Assembly (NCBI RefSeq): GCF_000002075.1 | Contig: NW_004797528.1 | Location: forward strand, 623,638-687,637 | Reading direction: 5' to 3' | Source of the DNA: Aplysia californica | Lineage: Eukaryota > Mollusca > Gastropoda > Aplysiida > Aplysiidae | DNA: 64,000 bases | Shown here: positions 19,920 to 61,191 of the stretch, piece after piece | Position numbering within the stretch: position 1 is the stretch's first letter | Layout of the letters: each line of letters begins with the position of its first letter | Program-made: the position numbers and the translations under genes | Notes under the pieces: model-generated | The model's input: the letters and a program-made list of their open reading frames with translations, nothing else | What the model was told of the DNA's origin: nothing | The model's database searches: none

Positions 19920-22145
19920 AAAAATAAGTACATGTACTGTAGACATCTCGTTGATTGTCTCAAAACTCAAAAACACAAAAGCACACACTGTGTGTAGCTG
20001 TACATGTTTTATTTTTTTCATCAACATCTCAAGCCAAGTGCTGTCTGAGACATGGCCATACACCTGAATAAAAACATGGCAGTGCACTTAAATAACATTC
20101 TCACAAAGAAATTGATTTATTCATATGACCTTATGTAGTTGCGAGCGCCATAAAACACTCCTCAAAACAAAAACATATATTCAATGCATGTATTTGGCGG
20201 GAAATTTTTTGGTCTTATTTTCTCTTGGTGATATGAAAAACAGTTACTCTCTAATCAATTCAAACTGCCTCATAGCACAACACAGGTTTTTTATATATAG
20301 ATTACTGACAAAATACTTTCTATGTTGAAAATTCAAATTTCATCTATCAAAGTGTAAACAGCATGTTCAGAGAAGACATAATGTCTTTCAACAAGATTTA
20401 TACAAAATATTTGCCTGCCAATTTTACCCAACTACCTAATGAAAAAAGGATTTATACTCGAAACAGAGGGCTTTCGGTCTATTGCCATTCACCTATCGTA
20501 TCAGACTCAATGACTCAGTATCTTCTCATTCTCATGATCAATAATAATACTGTAAAATGTTCGCAAGCCTATAGCATGATTGTGATAAAGTAGAAATCCT
20601 GCTTCGCAAAAACTGGACCAGGAGTTACTTTGAACAAAATCCAACCAACTTGCAGTTTTGATGTGGACCTATTTCATAAGAAAAATATACAAGTACATTG
20701 TTAAATCATTGTAATAAAAAAGAAAATACACCTGAAATTGCTAGGAAATCAAGAGAAAGAAACGAGATCAAACTTTCAAGCCATGGTTGTGTCTGCTACT
20801 CTCAGAAACATAATATTAATAATAAACATGTTTTTCTATACTATTGTAGTTGTAGATGTAAATTAAATCACAAATCAATCATAACAAAAAAGGATCCTCT
20901 CATTATTTGTTTTTTTGTTTAAATGTTATACACCCTCATCATAATTTAGATCATTTAAAGGCCAACCTTGGCTGAGACAGATTGCACGACAACATCCCAG
21001 CAGAAACTTACAAACACAAAGATACTCAATAAAATAGATTTCCCAATGCGGGAATCAAACTCTCATCTTTTGATAGCAGCAACGGAAAGCGGAAATTAAC
21101 TAACGCATCACAGTTTGAGTGTGTATAAAATAATAATACGACTCCTCTGTTTCTGAAGGACTATAAAAAGTGACACACTGGGGACAGAAACAGGTTGCGA
21201 CATGACGAGTGAGGTACACATACCACTCTACACAGTTGGTGGCACTTTGTGCCCCAGAAACCAGTCTACAACTAGTACATTTCTCTTTGGAAGGCAGATG
21301 TGTCTCTAATATTACACACCATTACATTTGACGCCACCATCTGATAGATCTGATCGATCAAAATGGGTAATACTTCCTACAAAAAAAAAACCCCAAATAA
21401 GCAAAGAAAGGAAGGAATAGTGTATACCTTACGAAAGTACCAAAATGCCACTAATTCTGCTTGGTCTTCGAGCTCGCCTTCTATTTTTTTTCGGGGACAA
21501 AACTTTTATAAACTTTATAAATTATAGAGCTTGCAAATAACTTGATTAAAAATTTTTTAAAAAAAAGGAAAACATACTCTGCATGAGTTCTGATGACAAT
21601 CTTCTGCATAGATTTATGTGAATGTGATAATGTATTTAAACCAAGCTACTTCATTCAACTTCTTCCAATGTAACATTTTAAAGCATAAAGACAAAAGTTG
21701 TAATGCATTCAATCATCTATCATGGTACCGCATGAAGCAGCAGTGGATCTATAACATATAAAAATATGTAAGGTACTGTGATGTCCATTTAAACCGAACA
21801 AGGTTAAACCGAAAACAGCGGCAAACCAAAAGAAAAGAAAATCTCGGATTTTTCCTTCTTTGTCTTTGTAAGAACGCCATCAATAAAGCGAAACACTCAC
21901 ATTTCTGAATCGAAAAGAATTTAGGTGGTTATGTTGGCAAAATCTTCACTAGCACTGCTAGTAGCAGCCCTCACATAACGCAATTACAGGCCAGGGAAAA
22001 GTATTGTCAGTGTAGTATGGGTCTAGGTTTATCACACGTATCAATAGGTTTACACATTATGTAAACACGAAGTGACGCCAGGAGAGCCAATGTACGTCTT
22101 TTGGGCAACCTTGGCCTATTGTCTCTGAAGGAGTTCGTTCGTATA
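19920..22145. other. Intergenic AT-rich sequence
   Basis: No gene supported. Contains a solo SINE tail near 20127-20160 (CATATGACCTTATGTAGTTG) and a tRNA-like relic at 21040-21125 with a GTTTGATTCCC box B on the minus strand. Otherwise nothing recognised. Confidence 0.5.
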
Positions 22146-22149
22146 TGCC

Positions 22150-22490
22150 CTAATAATTATAAATAGCATTTGTATAGCGCATGTTCCCACTCCAAAGCAA
22201 GCTCTATGCACTCAACACTATATTATCACCCCAGCAGACCATAGAACACTCAGAGACATTCTCAGCTTCCCAGGAATCATGCAGTGCAAGCAGCTGGTTA
22301 AGCGCTCAAAACAGTAACAAACTGACAAGATTTTTCTGTCTATAGCTGGGTACCCATTCCCATCTGGGTGAAGTAGGGAAAATTCATGTAAAGTGTCTTT
22401 CCCAAGGACACAACATCAGGCCAGCGGCTCGAACCCCCGAACCCGCAACCTCAGGATTAGGAGTCCGGTAGCTAAACCACTAGGTGTGAT
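22150..22490 (-). mobile_element. tRNA-derived SINE with conserved central domain
   Basis: Minus strand: tRNA-like head CACCTAGTGGTTTAGCTACC with overlapping box-B-like GGGTTCG/GGTTCGAGCC, then GTCCTTGGGAAAGACACTTT and CACCCAGATGGGAATGGGTA. These resemble the central domain seen in many invertebrate and fish SINEs. It ends in a TATAAATAGCATTTGTATAG-type tail. Confidence 0.75.
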
Positions 22491-22699
22491 GCATGTGACG
22501 GCACGTGGTGTGTTTCATGATGTCACCACAGGCACTGGGCTTTTTCACTTCTCTAGACTACCGTAGACCACAGTACAGTGTGCAGTACAGAGTGCTAATC
22601 TACTCTTTTTTCTGTTCTGTGCCACTGTTCGATAGAAAAAAACAACCTGACAATGGCGAAGAAAAAGCACAATACTTACAGCCTACAATCCAAATTGCA

Positions 22700-22803
22700 G
22701 TCAAAAGAGGTAGATGAGAAAAAAAAAATTTTTCAAGTGAAATTTGCTGCAGGCAAAAGAGGTAGATGAGAGGGAACAAATTTGTAAAGTGAAATTTGCT
22801 GCA
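22700..22803. repeat. Short tandem duplication, about 60 bp x 2
   Basis: AAAAGAGGTAGATGAG ... GTGAAATTTGCTGCA occurs twice in tandem with small differences. Confidence 0.75.
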
Positions 22804-24525
22804 TGTACCACATTCTCAACTAACACTATCCACAATGATCACCAACTGAGCCACCCTCTCCAAACCAAGAACACACTACACAGCTAAACCAAAGAAAATC
22901 CAGCGGTCCTGCAGATTCTGGTTTAAGCAGATTCCACAGTAAACTAATGGCCCAGTTGTCAGTAAGAAAGCAAATGAAATACACTGAATTTGGCCCGTAT
23001 AATACAGAGGAACTCGGATTTAACGAGCTCAGATTCAACGAGAACTCGGATTTAACGAGATTTTAGGTCAGGCCTGACGAACTCGTTGAACTGTAATGAT
23101 ACATCTTAGAAGTAAAAAGCATAATTTCCAGTAGTTTCTAAACTATTCCCTTGTTAATGAAATAATAAAATGATTTCAACTTTCAACACCGTGCCCATTT
23201 CTACTAGACCACACAAACAGAATATCATTAGACTAACATGAAAGGAAACACCATCTCCACTCATTCCAAGCATAAGAGCCTACGATGAGAATACAATAAG
23301 GATTGACACACAATCTCCTTTCAAGAGGAAGGAAAAGTGATACAATTTACCTCCATTCTAAACTAAAATGTTCTTGTATAGCAATAGATCTCGAATACAG
23401 CCACAGATTTTGATACAAATTATGAAAAGTAAACTGTTATGTTGCATTCCAACACATTCATCAAAGGTTAGTCTACACATATATATGCACAAAGCATTCT
23501 ATGGACATTTTGCATAGGATGACACTCAAAATACTCACCTTGATGAAATTCAAAATCAGTTACTATACATGTACACAGATAAGGTATTGCTCTTTAATAA
23601 AGCTTATTTCTACATTCAACATTACAAAATCCTGAGAAGTGGTTGTATTTTCAGACATCAGTGACTAAGACAAAACATATGACGTGAGGAAGCACCAGTT
23701 AAGAATTATAAAGTTCCTTATCTTTGTAAGCAGCCTGAACATCTGCTGTTCAAACTGCATACAAAGCAGGAGATATGCCCCTCAACAAATGCAGGAGATT
23801 GGCCATATAGTAAAGTTCCCTTCAAATAACTAAGGAGAACGGGTGGTACGGCTCTTTTTTTTTCTGAAACAACTTTCAGAGGCACCACAAGCCAGGCTTT
23901 CACTATGAGAGTGTTTATGATATGTATATTTTTAAAAAAAAATTAACTCTGATTCTGATGCTAAGTCAAAGAAATCTGTATAGACTGAGTAACTGCATAA
24001 CAAAAAAAACATGCTATGATAAAGCATCTCAATGGGTGAGAAATTTTTCTAAAAAGTAGGCTCTATCGTGGTGCCCTCCTCTTCCTTTGAAAATCAATAT
24101 AATAAGTACTTTGTACACACAAAAAAAGTTTTTAAAAAACAGCAGTCAGCTGTGAATAAATGCAACATAAGTTTAAAGCAAGAAAACTTCTTGAGAAAGA
24201 GCAAAATCCCTGTGTTAAACTAAATATTGCCTAGGCTAAGAGATGAAACGAGTGGGTCAAGGTAGATGAGTGGAATGTTGATATAGAGACAGATTGTGCA
24301 GTGAGGGAGAAGGTGACCGCGGTTTGTCAATCAACTTACTTAGGGATCAGTTATGAGACTTTTGTTTCTGCAGAAGATCTAGGGACTTGAGAGATACTGC
24401 AACTCTCAATTTATGTCTTTCCTAAGAGAAAGAAAATCTCAGATAGGGAAAGCCACCTAGATGGGTTGAGGTGATCTCCCATGACTGCGGTACCGATATG
24501 TGATACTTAGTCAGTTTCCTAAAAT
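22804..24525. other. Intergenic AT-rich sequence
   Basis: Apart from the small repeat at 23000-23095 nothing was recognised on either strand. Confidence 0.5.
23000..23095. repeat. Small inverted-repeat element with AACTCGGATTTAACGAG motifs
   Basis: Three copies of a (GAACTCGGATTTAACGAG) motif on the left and a CGAACTCGTTGAACTGTA end on the right. Related motifs occur at 26768-26910. Probably a decayed MITE. Confidence 0.45.
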
Positions 24526-24526
24526 A

Positions 24527-24704
24527 TGTCCCCGCGGTTTTATGCACCTCGTATAATTTAGCAAAATTTGATCATTTTTGGCATAATTTCTGATTATTTT
24601 CCTTTATCATTCTTTGTTAAAATTAACAGAATCGCATAATTTTACATTTTTGGGCTCGCTTTGCATAATTTCAGAATTTTTCTGGCATAAAACGACGGGG
24701 ACAG
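24527..24704. mobile_element. 180-bp MITE family M4 copy
   Basis: GTCCCCGCGGTTTTATGC left end and GCATAAAACGACGGGGACAG right end; internal GCATAATTT motifs. Flanks TAAAATAT/TAAAGTAT are nearly alike. Confidence 0.9.
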
Positions 24705-25284
24705 TAAAGTATTCAAAATAAATTATTGAAAAAAATATTTATAGTATAGCATTGAGATTTTACAAATTTTCTTAAATCAACTAAGGTAACTCCTCTGAAA
24801 TGATGGAAAATAATGCTTGCAAAATGATTACTAATACAAGGATTTCTCGTCCTGATAGATAAGAATTACAAAAGAACTTCTTTATAGTCGTCATTTTTCT
24901 GGGGGAAAAAAGTATCATTATGATTTTTGAATGTAGTTCCTTTGCATGGCCAAATTATAAATTCACAGGAAAAAAAACAATTTCACAAGATATTTTATTT
25001 GAATGGAAAATAGATTTGGTTTCTGCAAAGATGAGAATAACAAATGGTAATTAAAAGTAAACTGGAAGCAAAAGGGTTAGGGGTTAGAGGGTAGGGGTTA
25101 AAATTAAAATCAGTACTGCCTGTTACATTGTTTGCAGTTTGAAAACTTTTCAGAACTGCCACGAATCAAACAATATGATATCAAAGTAGTACTTTACATC
25201 TTGCTTTAAATTTCCCATTCTCGCTAAGCTTGTGAATCACCTTTTGAATCAAAATTCTCTCGAGATTCTTATCTCAGCATTTCT

Positions 25285-25290
25285 TTTATT
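25285..25290 (-). terminator. Candidate poly(A) signal for ANKRD27
   Basis: AATAAA on the minus strand about 680 bp after the stop codon. One of several AT-rich possibilities. Confidence 0.25.
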
Positions 25291-25309
25291 GAATTGACAC
25301 TTTCCACCC

Positions 25310-25460
25310 ACGCAGCGTGCAGAGCGCGCAACACTTATCCCCACGGACCAGGATACAGATGCGGTACGCGCTATATCACACGAGCGCCGATCGGTGTCCC
25401 GCGGGGAAAAGGTACAGCTTCTTACCGTCGCCGATCCGCGTCCCGTGGGGGCAAAGCATT
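25310..25460. other. Isolated GC-rich, CpG-rich island
   Basis: About 150 bp rich in CG dinucleotides, with two near-copies of GCCGATCSGYGTCCCGYGGG about 50 bp apart. It lies roughly 0.5 kb beyond the ANKRD27 stop. Function unknown. Confidence 0.5.
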
Positions 25461-25701
25461 AAGACTGTAATTTTCCTCTTGCAAATTTGAATTTAGAAAT
25501 GATTAACAGACCGAGTGGTTCTGAAATAGAGCTGTTCGATTGATCTTAAGAAAAACCGAAAAAGAACACATCACACCACTATTAATAAACTTAATGGTAC
25601 TTTGGCAAACTGTTAAAGCTAGAATCAATTATAAAATAGCTCTTTAATGTCTTAAGTGCATGAACAACAAAGCACTGAGTCATAAATTAGAAATTTCCAA
25701 T

Positions 25702-25714
25702 ATTATCATTAGTA

Positions 25715-25749
<35 letters not shown>

Positions 25750-25805
25750 TATCTCTATTATTATTATTATTATTTCTATTATTATATCATTATTATTATC
25801 AATAA
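25702..25805. repeat. (ATT)n microsatellite in the likely ANKRD27 3' UTR
   Basis: Trinucleotide repeat with interruptions, 170 bp beyond the stop codon. Confidence 0.95.
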
Positions 25806-25970
25806 GAATTCCAAATTAAAAGAAAAACCTGTCCACAAAATTTTGAGTTTTGTGTGCCAGCTGCGGTTCTCCTTCAAAAGTTAAAGTCACCCCAAAAAAA
25901 AAAAAGTCAAAAAGAGGGTGGAGGGGTAGAAAAACAAGGTAACTTTTTGGGAAAGGTTTAGTACAATTCT

Positions 25971-55787
<29,817 letters not shown>

Positions 55788-56700
55788 TATGGAACCACCG
55801 TAAAATTTTTAGCTTTCACAGAAGAATGGGTCAATGACTCTTTGAAATACGTCGACTGTTGACCAAAATGTCCAAAGTTCTTTTCTTAATAATAATAAGA
55901 CATTAGACTTTAGATAGAGAAACGACTTGTTCTTTATAAATCCCAGTTACCAATGAAAAGGGCTAGGCTTATCACATATGATAGGATCCATTCCATTCAT
56001 GGGTAGGCTAAAGTTAAAGACAAATATAAAAGCCAAAGTCAAAGAAGTCTCATAAGTTCACTTGAAATAAATCTCAGTCTCAAGTTTTGCCACATCAGTC
56101 ATCAGGTACCCTAGTCACCAGTGTTTTTTTGTTGTTATCAATTTCCGTGAAGTTAGTGTTACATCTTTGATTAGGTCAGATTAGGTTGAGTTAGAAAGGA
56201 ATACTTTCGTCAGCACCACTTCTTGTATCTACACCACAAACAATTACAATACGATAGATCTTAGTCAGACAAAGTAGCCTAGATCTAGATCTACTAGACT
56301 CATAAAAATGAAATGAACTTTCAGAAGTACAGTAACAGCAATTTTGCCACATTTGGCCTTGCACGATAATGGCTAAAAAAGGGAATCGCTTTTGAAATAT
56401 GTCACGCCTCTTATGACTAGAGAGAATGGTGATAAGACGTCTGCTGGGGTATCACAGGCACACCAAAGTATAGATAACACATCCGTTTCCATCGTTCATT
56501 GTTTTCCTTCGAGTACTGTTTACGACTCCATGTTTAATAGAACCGGAAACAATATGACACTCAGATAAATTACCTCCATTTGTGAAAACTTAGCCCTTTT
56601 TCTAACTTACAATATAAAAGAACTTTATAAAATACATTGAGTGATGATCATAATAATTAATCAATAGGCCTAAAGTAATACATGGGGAAAGGATGTTACT
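55788..56700 (-). promoter_or_regulatory. Upstream region / probable promoter of ANKRD27
   Basis: No gene or repeat is recognised. The start codon itself lies in an ATAATGGCGGC motif resembling a YY1 site. No CpG island or TATA box was seen; promoter position is inferred from the first exon. Confidence 0.35.
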
Positions 56701-56765
56701 ATGTTACTTGTAGTAGTATGTAATCACATCACAATGTGTATAATGTGTACAAGTCACTTACAAGT

Positions 56766-56901
56766 GTATGTATGTATGTATGTATGTATGTGTGTATGTA
56801 TGTATGTATGTATGTATGTATGTATGTATGTATGTATGTATGTATGTGTGTATGTGTGTATGTATGTATGTGTGTGTGTGTGTGTGTGTCGGTGTGTGTC
56901 G

Positions 56902-56932
<31 letters not shown>

Positions 56933-56968
56933 CGTGTGTGCGTGCGTGCGTGCGTGCGTGCGCGCGCA
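56766..56968. repeat. (GTAT)n and (GT)n/(GCGT)n microsatellite
   Basis: GTAT units to about 56870, then GT and GCGT. Confidence 0.97.
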
Positions 56969-57127
56969 CAGGCGGTTGGGGGGCCCTCTGATGTGGTTTG
57001 CTTCTTACACTTTTATACTCCATTGTCGTCCTCTGCTAGCTGCCTTATTATGTGTGTGACTCACTCGTTGGCCTAAAGGTAATCTCCAACACGTACGTAT
57101 GATATGACCTAAAGTGTTGCAAGTGCC
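56966..57127. mobile_element. SINE family A copy, diverged
   Basis: Plus-strand head GGCGGTTGGGGGGCCCTCTG and tail ATATGACCTAAAGTGTTGCA; middle poorly conserved. Confidence 0.6.
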
Positions 57128-57199
57128 TACAACCTATATCAAACCAAACATGATAGGCTGAATACGTGTACATGTTTGTACAGGCACCTTAGTTTTTTA

Positions 57200-57335
57200 G
57201 TTTTAGTAAGAGTTTCACGGCACTTGCAACACAATAAGGTCATATAAGTGCCGAAGATTAGAGCAAAGGGGTAACAAGCACACAAAAGAAGGAGGGGGAT
57301 ATGGACAATAGATGTTTGATAGGAAAGAAGAATCA
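57200..57335. mobile_element. SINE family A copy
   Basis: GGCACTTGCAACACAATAAG tail with AAGTGCCG partner; head lost after GAAAGAAGAATCAC. Confidence 0.88.
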
Positions 57336-57653
57336 CCGGCATCAAGGACCTTAAAATATTTATAACCTCCTTAATCGATATGTACAATGTGTTCTTTCTT
57401 TTTCTCTACGTATCAATTGCCTGTGTTCACTGCAGGGTATGACCCTCCAACAATGACCCCTACTCTGTTTTATCAAGTGTTCCCTGTGTCAGGTTGTATC
57501 CGTCCATTTTCTGACAGCTCCATCAAATTGAACTGCCGGATTTGAGCGAAGCTATACTATAATGTGTCAAGGACCCTGTAGACGCAGTGTTCTTTTTTTT
57601 CTTTCTTTCTTTCTTTTTTTTTTTTTTTGGACCCGATGCTCGTTAGTGACTAA

Positions 57654-57861
57654 CTTAGTCTTCGGGCACGTAGACCGGAGCGTGAATATTTGCCAGAGCC
57701 TAACAATAACAGCATTTCCAAAATCAGGCGCAAATCAACGACTAGCGCTATAGGTGCCTTAGTCTTCGGGCACGTAGACCGGAGCGTGAATATTTGCCAG
57801 AGCTTAACAATAACAGCATTTCCAAAATCAGGCACGAATCAACGACTAGCGCTATAGATGC
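57654..57861. repeat. Tandem duplication, 2 x 104 bp
   Basis: CTTAGTCTTCGGGCACGTAG ... CGACTAGCGCTATAGRTGC twice with about three differences; follows a T-rich run at 57590-57628. Confidence 0.95.
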
Positions 57862-58096
57862 CTTGTACACTAGCAAAACATGGCGTTAAGAGGGGCTGGC
57901 AGTATTGCGGGGCGGTTCAACGAGTTTTGACTACACATGTAAGGAGTTGAGATGACTGCGTCCCTTCCTTTACTAAGGTTCATGTAAACGCACGCTCCGT
58001 ATAAACACACGCTAAGGAGCCCTCCCGACTCCCGAGCACCGTGCGTTTAGGCGGAGACTACTGTATTTGGGTTTATTTTTGTGTATTTTAAGGCCT

Positions 58097-58097
58097 A

Positions 58098-58152
<55 letters not shown>

Positions 58153-58170
58153 CTCTTTTTCTCTCTCTCT
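58097..58170. repeat. (TC)n microsatellite
   Basis: Interrupted TC repeat. Confidence 0.95.
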
Positions 58171-58577
58171 GCATATGATGTTGAGGCCAATTTCTTTCAA
58201 TGCGAAGTGTCATATCATGGGCGAATCTCACATTTTTCAGTTGTTCTCCATCATCTATTGGAATTCCTTCTCTGGGCGATGTCGTTTTGAAAATGTATTC
58301 GATTGCTGCTGTGAATTGAATAAGTGGTATATTAAGACTTTGATTAAGATCCACTTTATTTTTTATGGCAAATTTTTCAGTTACGCAGTTATCAAGATGG
58401 ATTCGAGCTGATGCCTTTCGGTAAATGTTTATCAATAAGTGGATGTAGGGTTCATATTTATTTTATTTTTTTGGAGATGTTAAAAAATTGCAGTGTTCAA
58501 TAGAGTCGACGGCTCTTTTGTAGTCAACAAAACCAACGCACACAGCTGTACACCGTATTCGTGGCTTTAAAAAAAAA

Positions 58578-59397
58578 ACTTGATTTAGTGATTATTATAG
58601 ATGGTCTCAAAGATTCTATATTCTTCTTTTTCTATGTAACTATGTAACATAATCATAACCTTTTTATATTTCTGTTGATTTCTGTGCCCACACACCACAC
58701 AACAAACAGCCACGGAATCATACACCCGAAAATCCGTGTCGCCCATTTCATTTATCGCATGTACCTGTACATGTACCATTTTTTCTGTTGTCCGTGGGAA
58801 AGAAGTAGAACTAAGGGGAGATCATTATTTTTTTGTGACAAGTTCAGATTCTCAATACGCGAAAATGCACTTTTGAACGCTATCCGTACGCCATGGGGTC
58901 ATTTTGTACCCCCGGGGTGGTATTCTTCACATTTTAGAATACTTCTAGTACGAAGATGATCTCTTCGAAACTTTCAGTATTTCTCAAAAAGTCATTTTGA
59001 CAGACTGCTATGCAAAGCGTGCGGATCGGATTAATGAGTAAATTTCCTCTTTGGAAAGTGGTGGCACAGAGTGCCCCACGTCGTATGGATACGATAGTGA
59101 AAAACGACGTACGGATAGGGTTAAACTTGATTTAGTGATTATAGATGGTCTAAAAAATTCTATATTCTTCTATTTCTATGTAACATAATCTTTTTATATT
59201 TCTATAAACTTCTGTGCCCACATACCACACAACAAACAGCCACGCAATCATACACCCGAAAATCCGTGTCGCCCATCGCATGTACCATTTTTTCTGTTGT
59301 TCGTGGGAAAGCAGTAGAGATCTAGAGCTAAGGGGATACTGTATCATTTTTTTGGTGACAAGTTCAGGTTCTCGATACGCGAAAATGTACTTTTTAA
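58578..59397. repeat. Direct repeat of ~290 bp split by a piggyBac-like MITE
   Basis: 58578-58872 and 59125-59397 share ACTTGATTTAGTGATTATAG ... CACACAACAAACAGCCACG ... GATACGCGAAAATG. The M1 MITE lies exactly between them. Confidence 0.9.
58873..59124. mobile_element. piggyBac-like MITE family M1 copy
   Basis: Left end TTGAACGCTATCCGTACG (decayed TTAACCC), right end CGTACGGATAGGGTTAA; interior as in the copies at 31501 and 31961. Confidence 0.9.
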
Positions 59398-59689
59398 TTG
59401 AGGAGAAATTTTTTTAAAGCGCGCACGACACGCGTGCATGAGTGTATGTGTGTGCAAGCGGGGAGGGTTTGAGTTTTTGTGCTCTCACTCTCAGAGTGCG
59501 AACCCACAGAGTACAGGAAAACAACGGAAGGGGACATATTTTTGCGTTATTTTCCGTGGAAAGAGATAGCTCAGCGGAATTCCCAAACATAACCTTGCAT
59601 GTTTCTGTCAGTTAGTGCGTCCACACGTCACGCAACGAATAGCCAAGGAAACAGTTGCAAAAAGAAAAAACAAAGAAAATGAAAAAAAG

Positions 59690-60130
59690 TTGCACTGCAT
59701 GCGCTATTTTTGGGGGTTTCCGTGGGTAAAGGGAGTCCAATTTTCGTACCAAATCCATGCTCCCAATGTTCGCCAAATGCACTTCCTAGTCACTATCTTT
59801 CGCCTGCGAACACAACACATCCCACTAAATTCCCACCTAAAGAGGATCCGCAAGGATACCCCACCCGACTGCCCGTTGTGTGACTGCCAGGATGAAACAG
59901 TATCACACCAACTCTGTACTTTACCTGCCCTGCACTTAGCGACATGTGTAGTACATTACCTACTACCTGCCTCCCCAGACATCAGAAATACTCTATACAG
60001 CGACAAAACACACCTGTAAATTTATTTGCCATATCGACAGACTGAGAGGCAAGAACTGAAATTGCCGCTGGATCGGTCAAGTCTACAGGAAAGACGAACT
60101 GATCGAACATGTTCATATTCATATGTATAG
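59690..60130 (+). mobile_element. LINE 3' fragment (C-terminal zinc-knuckle region)
   Basis: Reading frame includes PDCPLCDCQDETVSHQLCTL, like the C-terminal CCHC-type end of jockey/R1-like reverse transcriptases, preceded by FRLRTQHIPLNSHL. Only the end of the ORF is present. Confidence 0.65.
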
Positions 60131-60169
60131 GGTAGTACCTTTTTTATTTATCGCCTACAATTGACACAG

Positions 60170-60268
60170 TCGGGGTAGTCTGGTTGACATCTCGGACAGT
60201 GTCATTCCCCCCGGGCAGTGCCACTGACTATATAGTGTCTTTAGGCCATTCCCAAAGGGGGAGGGAAT
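60170..60268. repeat. SINE family B end fragment, inverted
   Basis: CATTCCCCCCGGGCAGTGCC and GGCCATTCCCAAAGGGGGAG are the complement of 40520-40620. Confidence 0.75.
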
Positions 60269-60769
60269 TTAGCGCATCTTTTGAGTAGGGAGAATTCAAG
60301 AGTGCAAATACTTTCCTGTAGACATAATAATGATTCTTTCGACAAAGAAAAAGAAATATGAAGTATTTCACAGATAAATCAAGGTGAAACTGAAAGGATT
60401 ATTTTTTAGCAGAAACGTCTCTGACATTTAATTTATGACTGAAATTTGACGACAGTGATAAAATCCAAGTCACACATCAGTACGTGGTGTGATCTCCATG
60501 TGTGCATTCAACACATCACTGCATCTACCGCACATAGAGTAGAGTGGAGAACACAAGTCTTCCTGCAGAATGTTTTTGACATGAGTGAGGGCTTGCTGCA
60601 GTCTGGGACTGGGATTCACGTAACGAACGGCAGTTCACCCTGTCTCACAGGTGCTCATTTGAGTTAAAATCTGGTAAAATGGCAGGCAGTAGATAGATCC
60701 ATTGCAGCGACGTTATTCACAATTTTAGAGGCTTTAATTCCGAGTGGAGTGCACCACGTCCTAGCCATG

Positions 60770-61189
60770 TGCTGATTGTGTTGTCGGCAAGCGGTGGTCC
60801 AGCAATTTTTGTGTCAAACCAGGGCTGAGCGGGCAAAGCATTCGTGGCTTAGTTCTTAGGTAAAACCACCGGAAGAAAGCTGATTTTTTTTCTTTCAGTC
60901 TTACTCTTCGTAAGAATTTAACGGCACTTGCAACATAATAAGGTCATACAAGTTCCGAAGATTAGAGGCGTTAAAAGAGTAACGAACACAAAACAGGAGG
61001 AGAGATCAGGACGATAGATGCTTAATAGGAAAGAAGCAAACCACACCAGAGCACCCGCCAACCACCCACTTTTTCTTTCGGTCTCCACATATTGGACAGG
61101 TTTCTGTTTTATACAATACAGGTAATTAAAGAGGAACAAGGAGGGAGACTCCGTTCAGACAGGTTTCCGTTAAGGAAGGTTCGACCGTA
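60770..61189. mobile_element. TA-flanked transposon relic with nested SINE A
   Basis: Homologous to the right part of 10025-10914 (CAGGGCTGAGCGGGCAAAGC, GGACAGGTTTCTGTTTTATA) and ends GAAGGTTCGACCGTA. A SINE A copy splits it. Confidence 0.75.
60900..61071. mobile_element. SINE family A copy, nested in a DNA transposon
   Basis: GGCACTTGCAACATAATAAG tail to CACCCGCCAACCACCCAC head. Confidence 0.92.
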
Positions 61190-61191
61190 CT

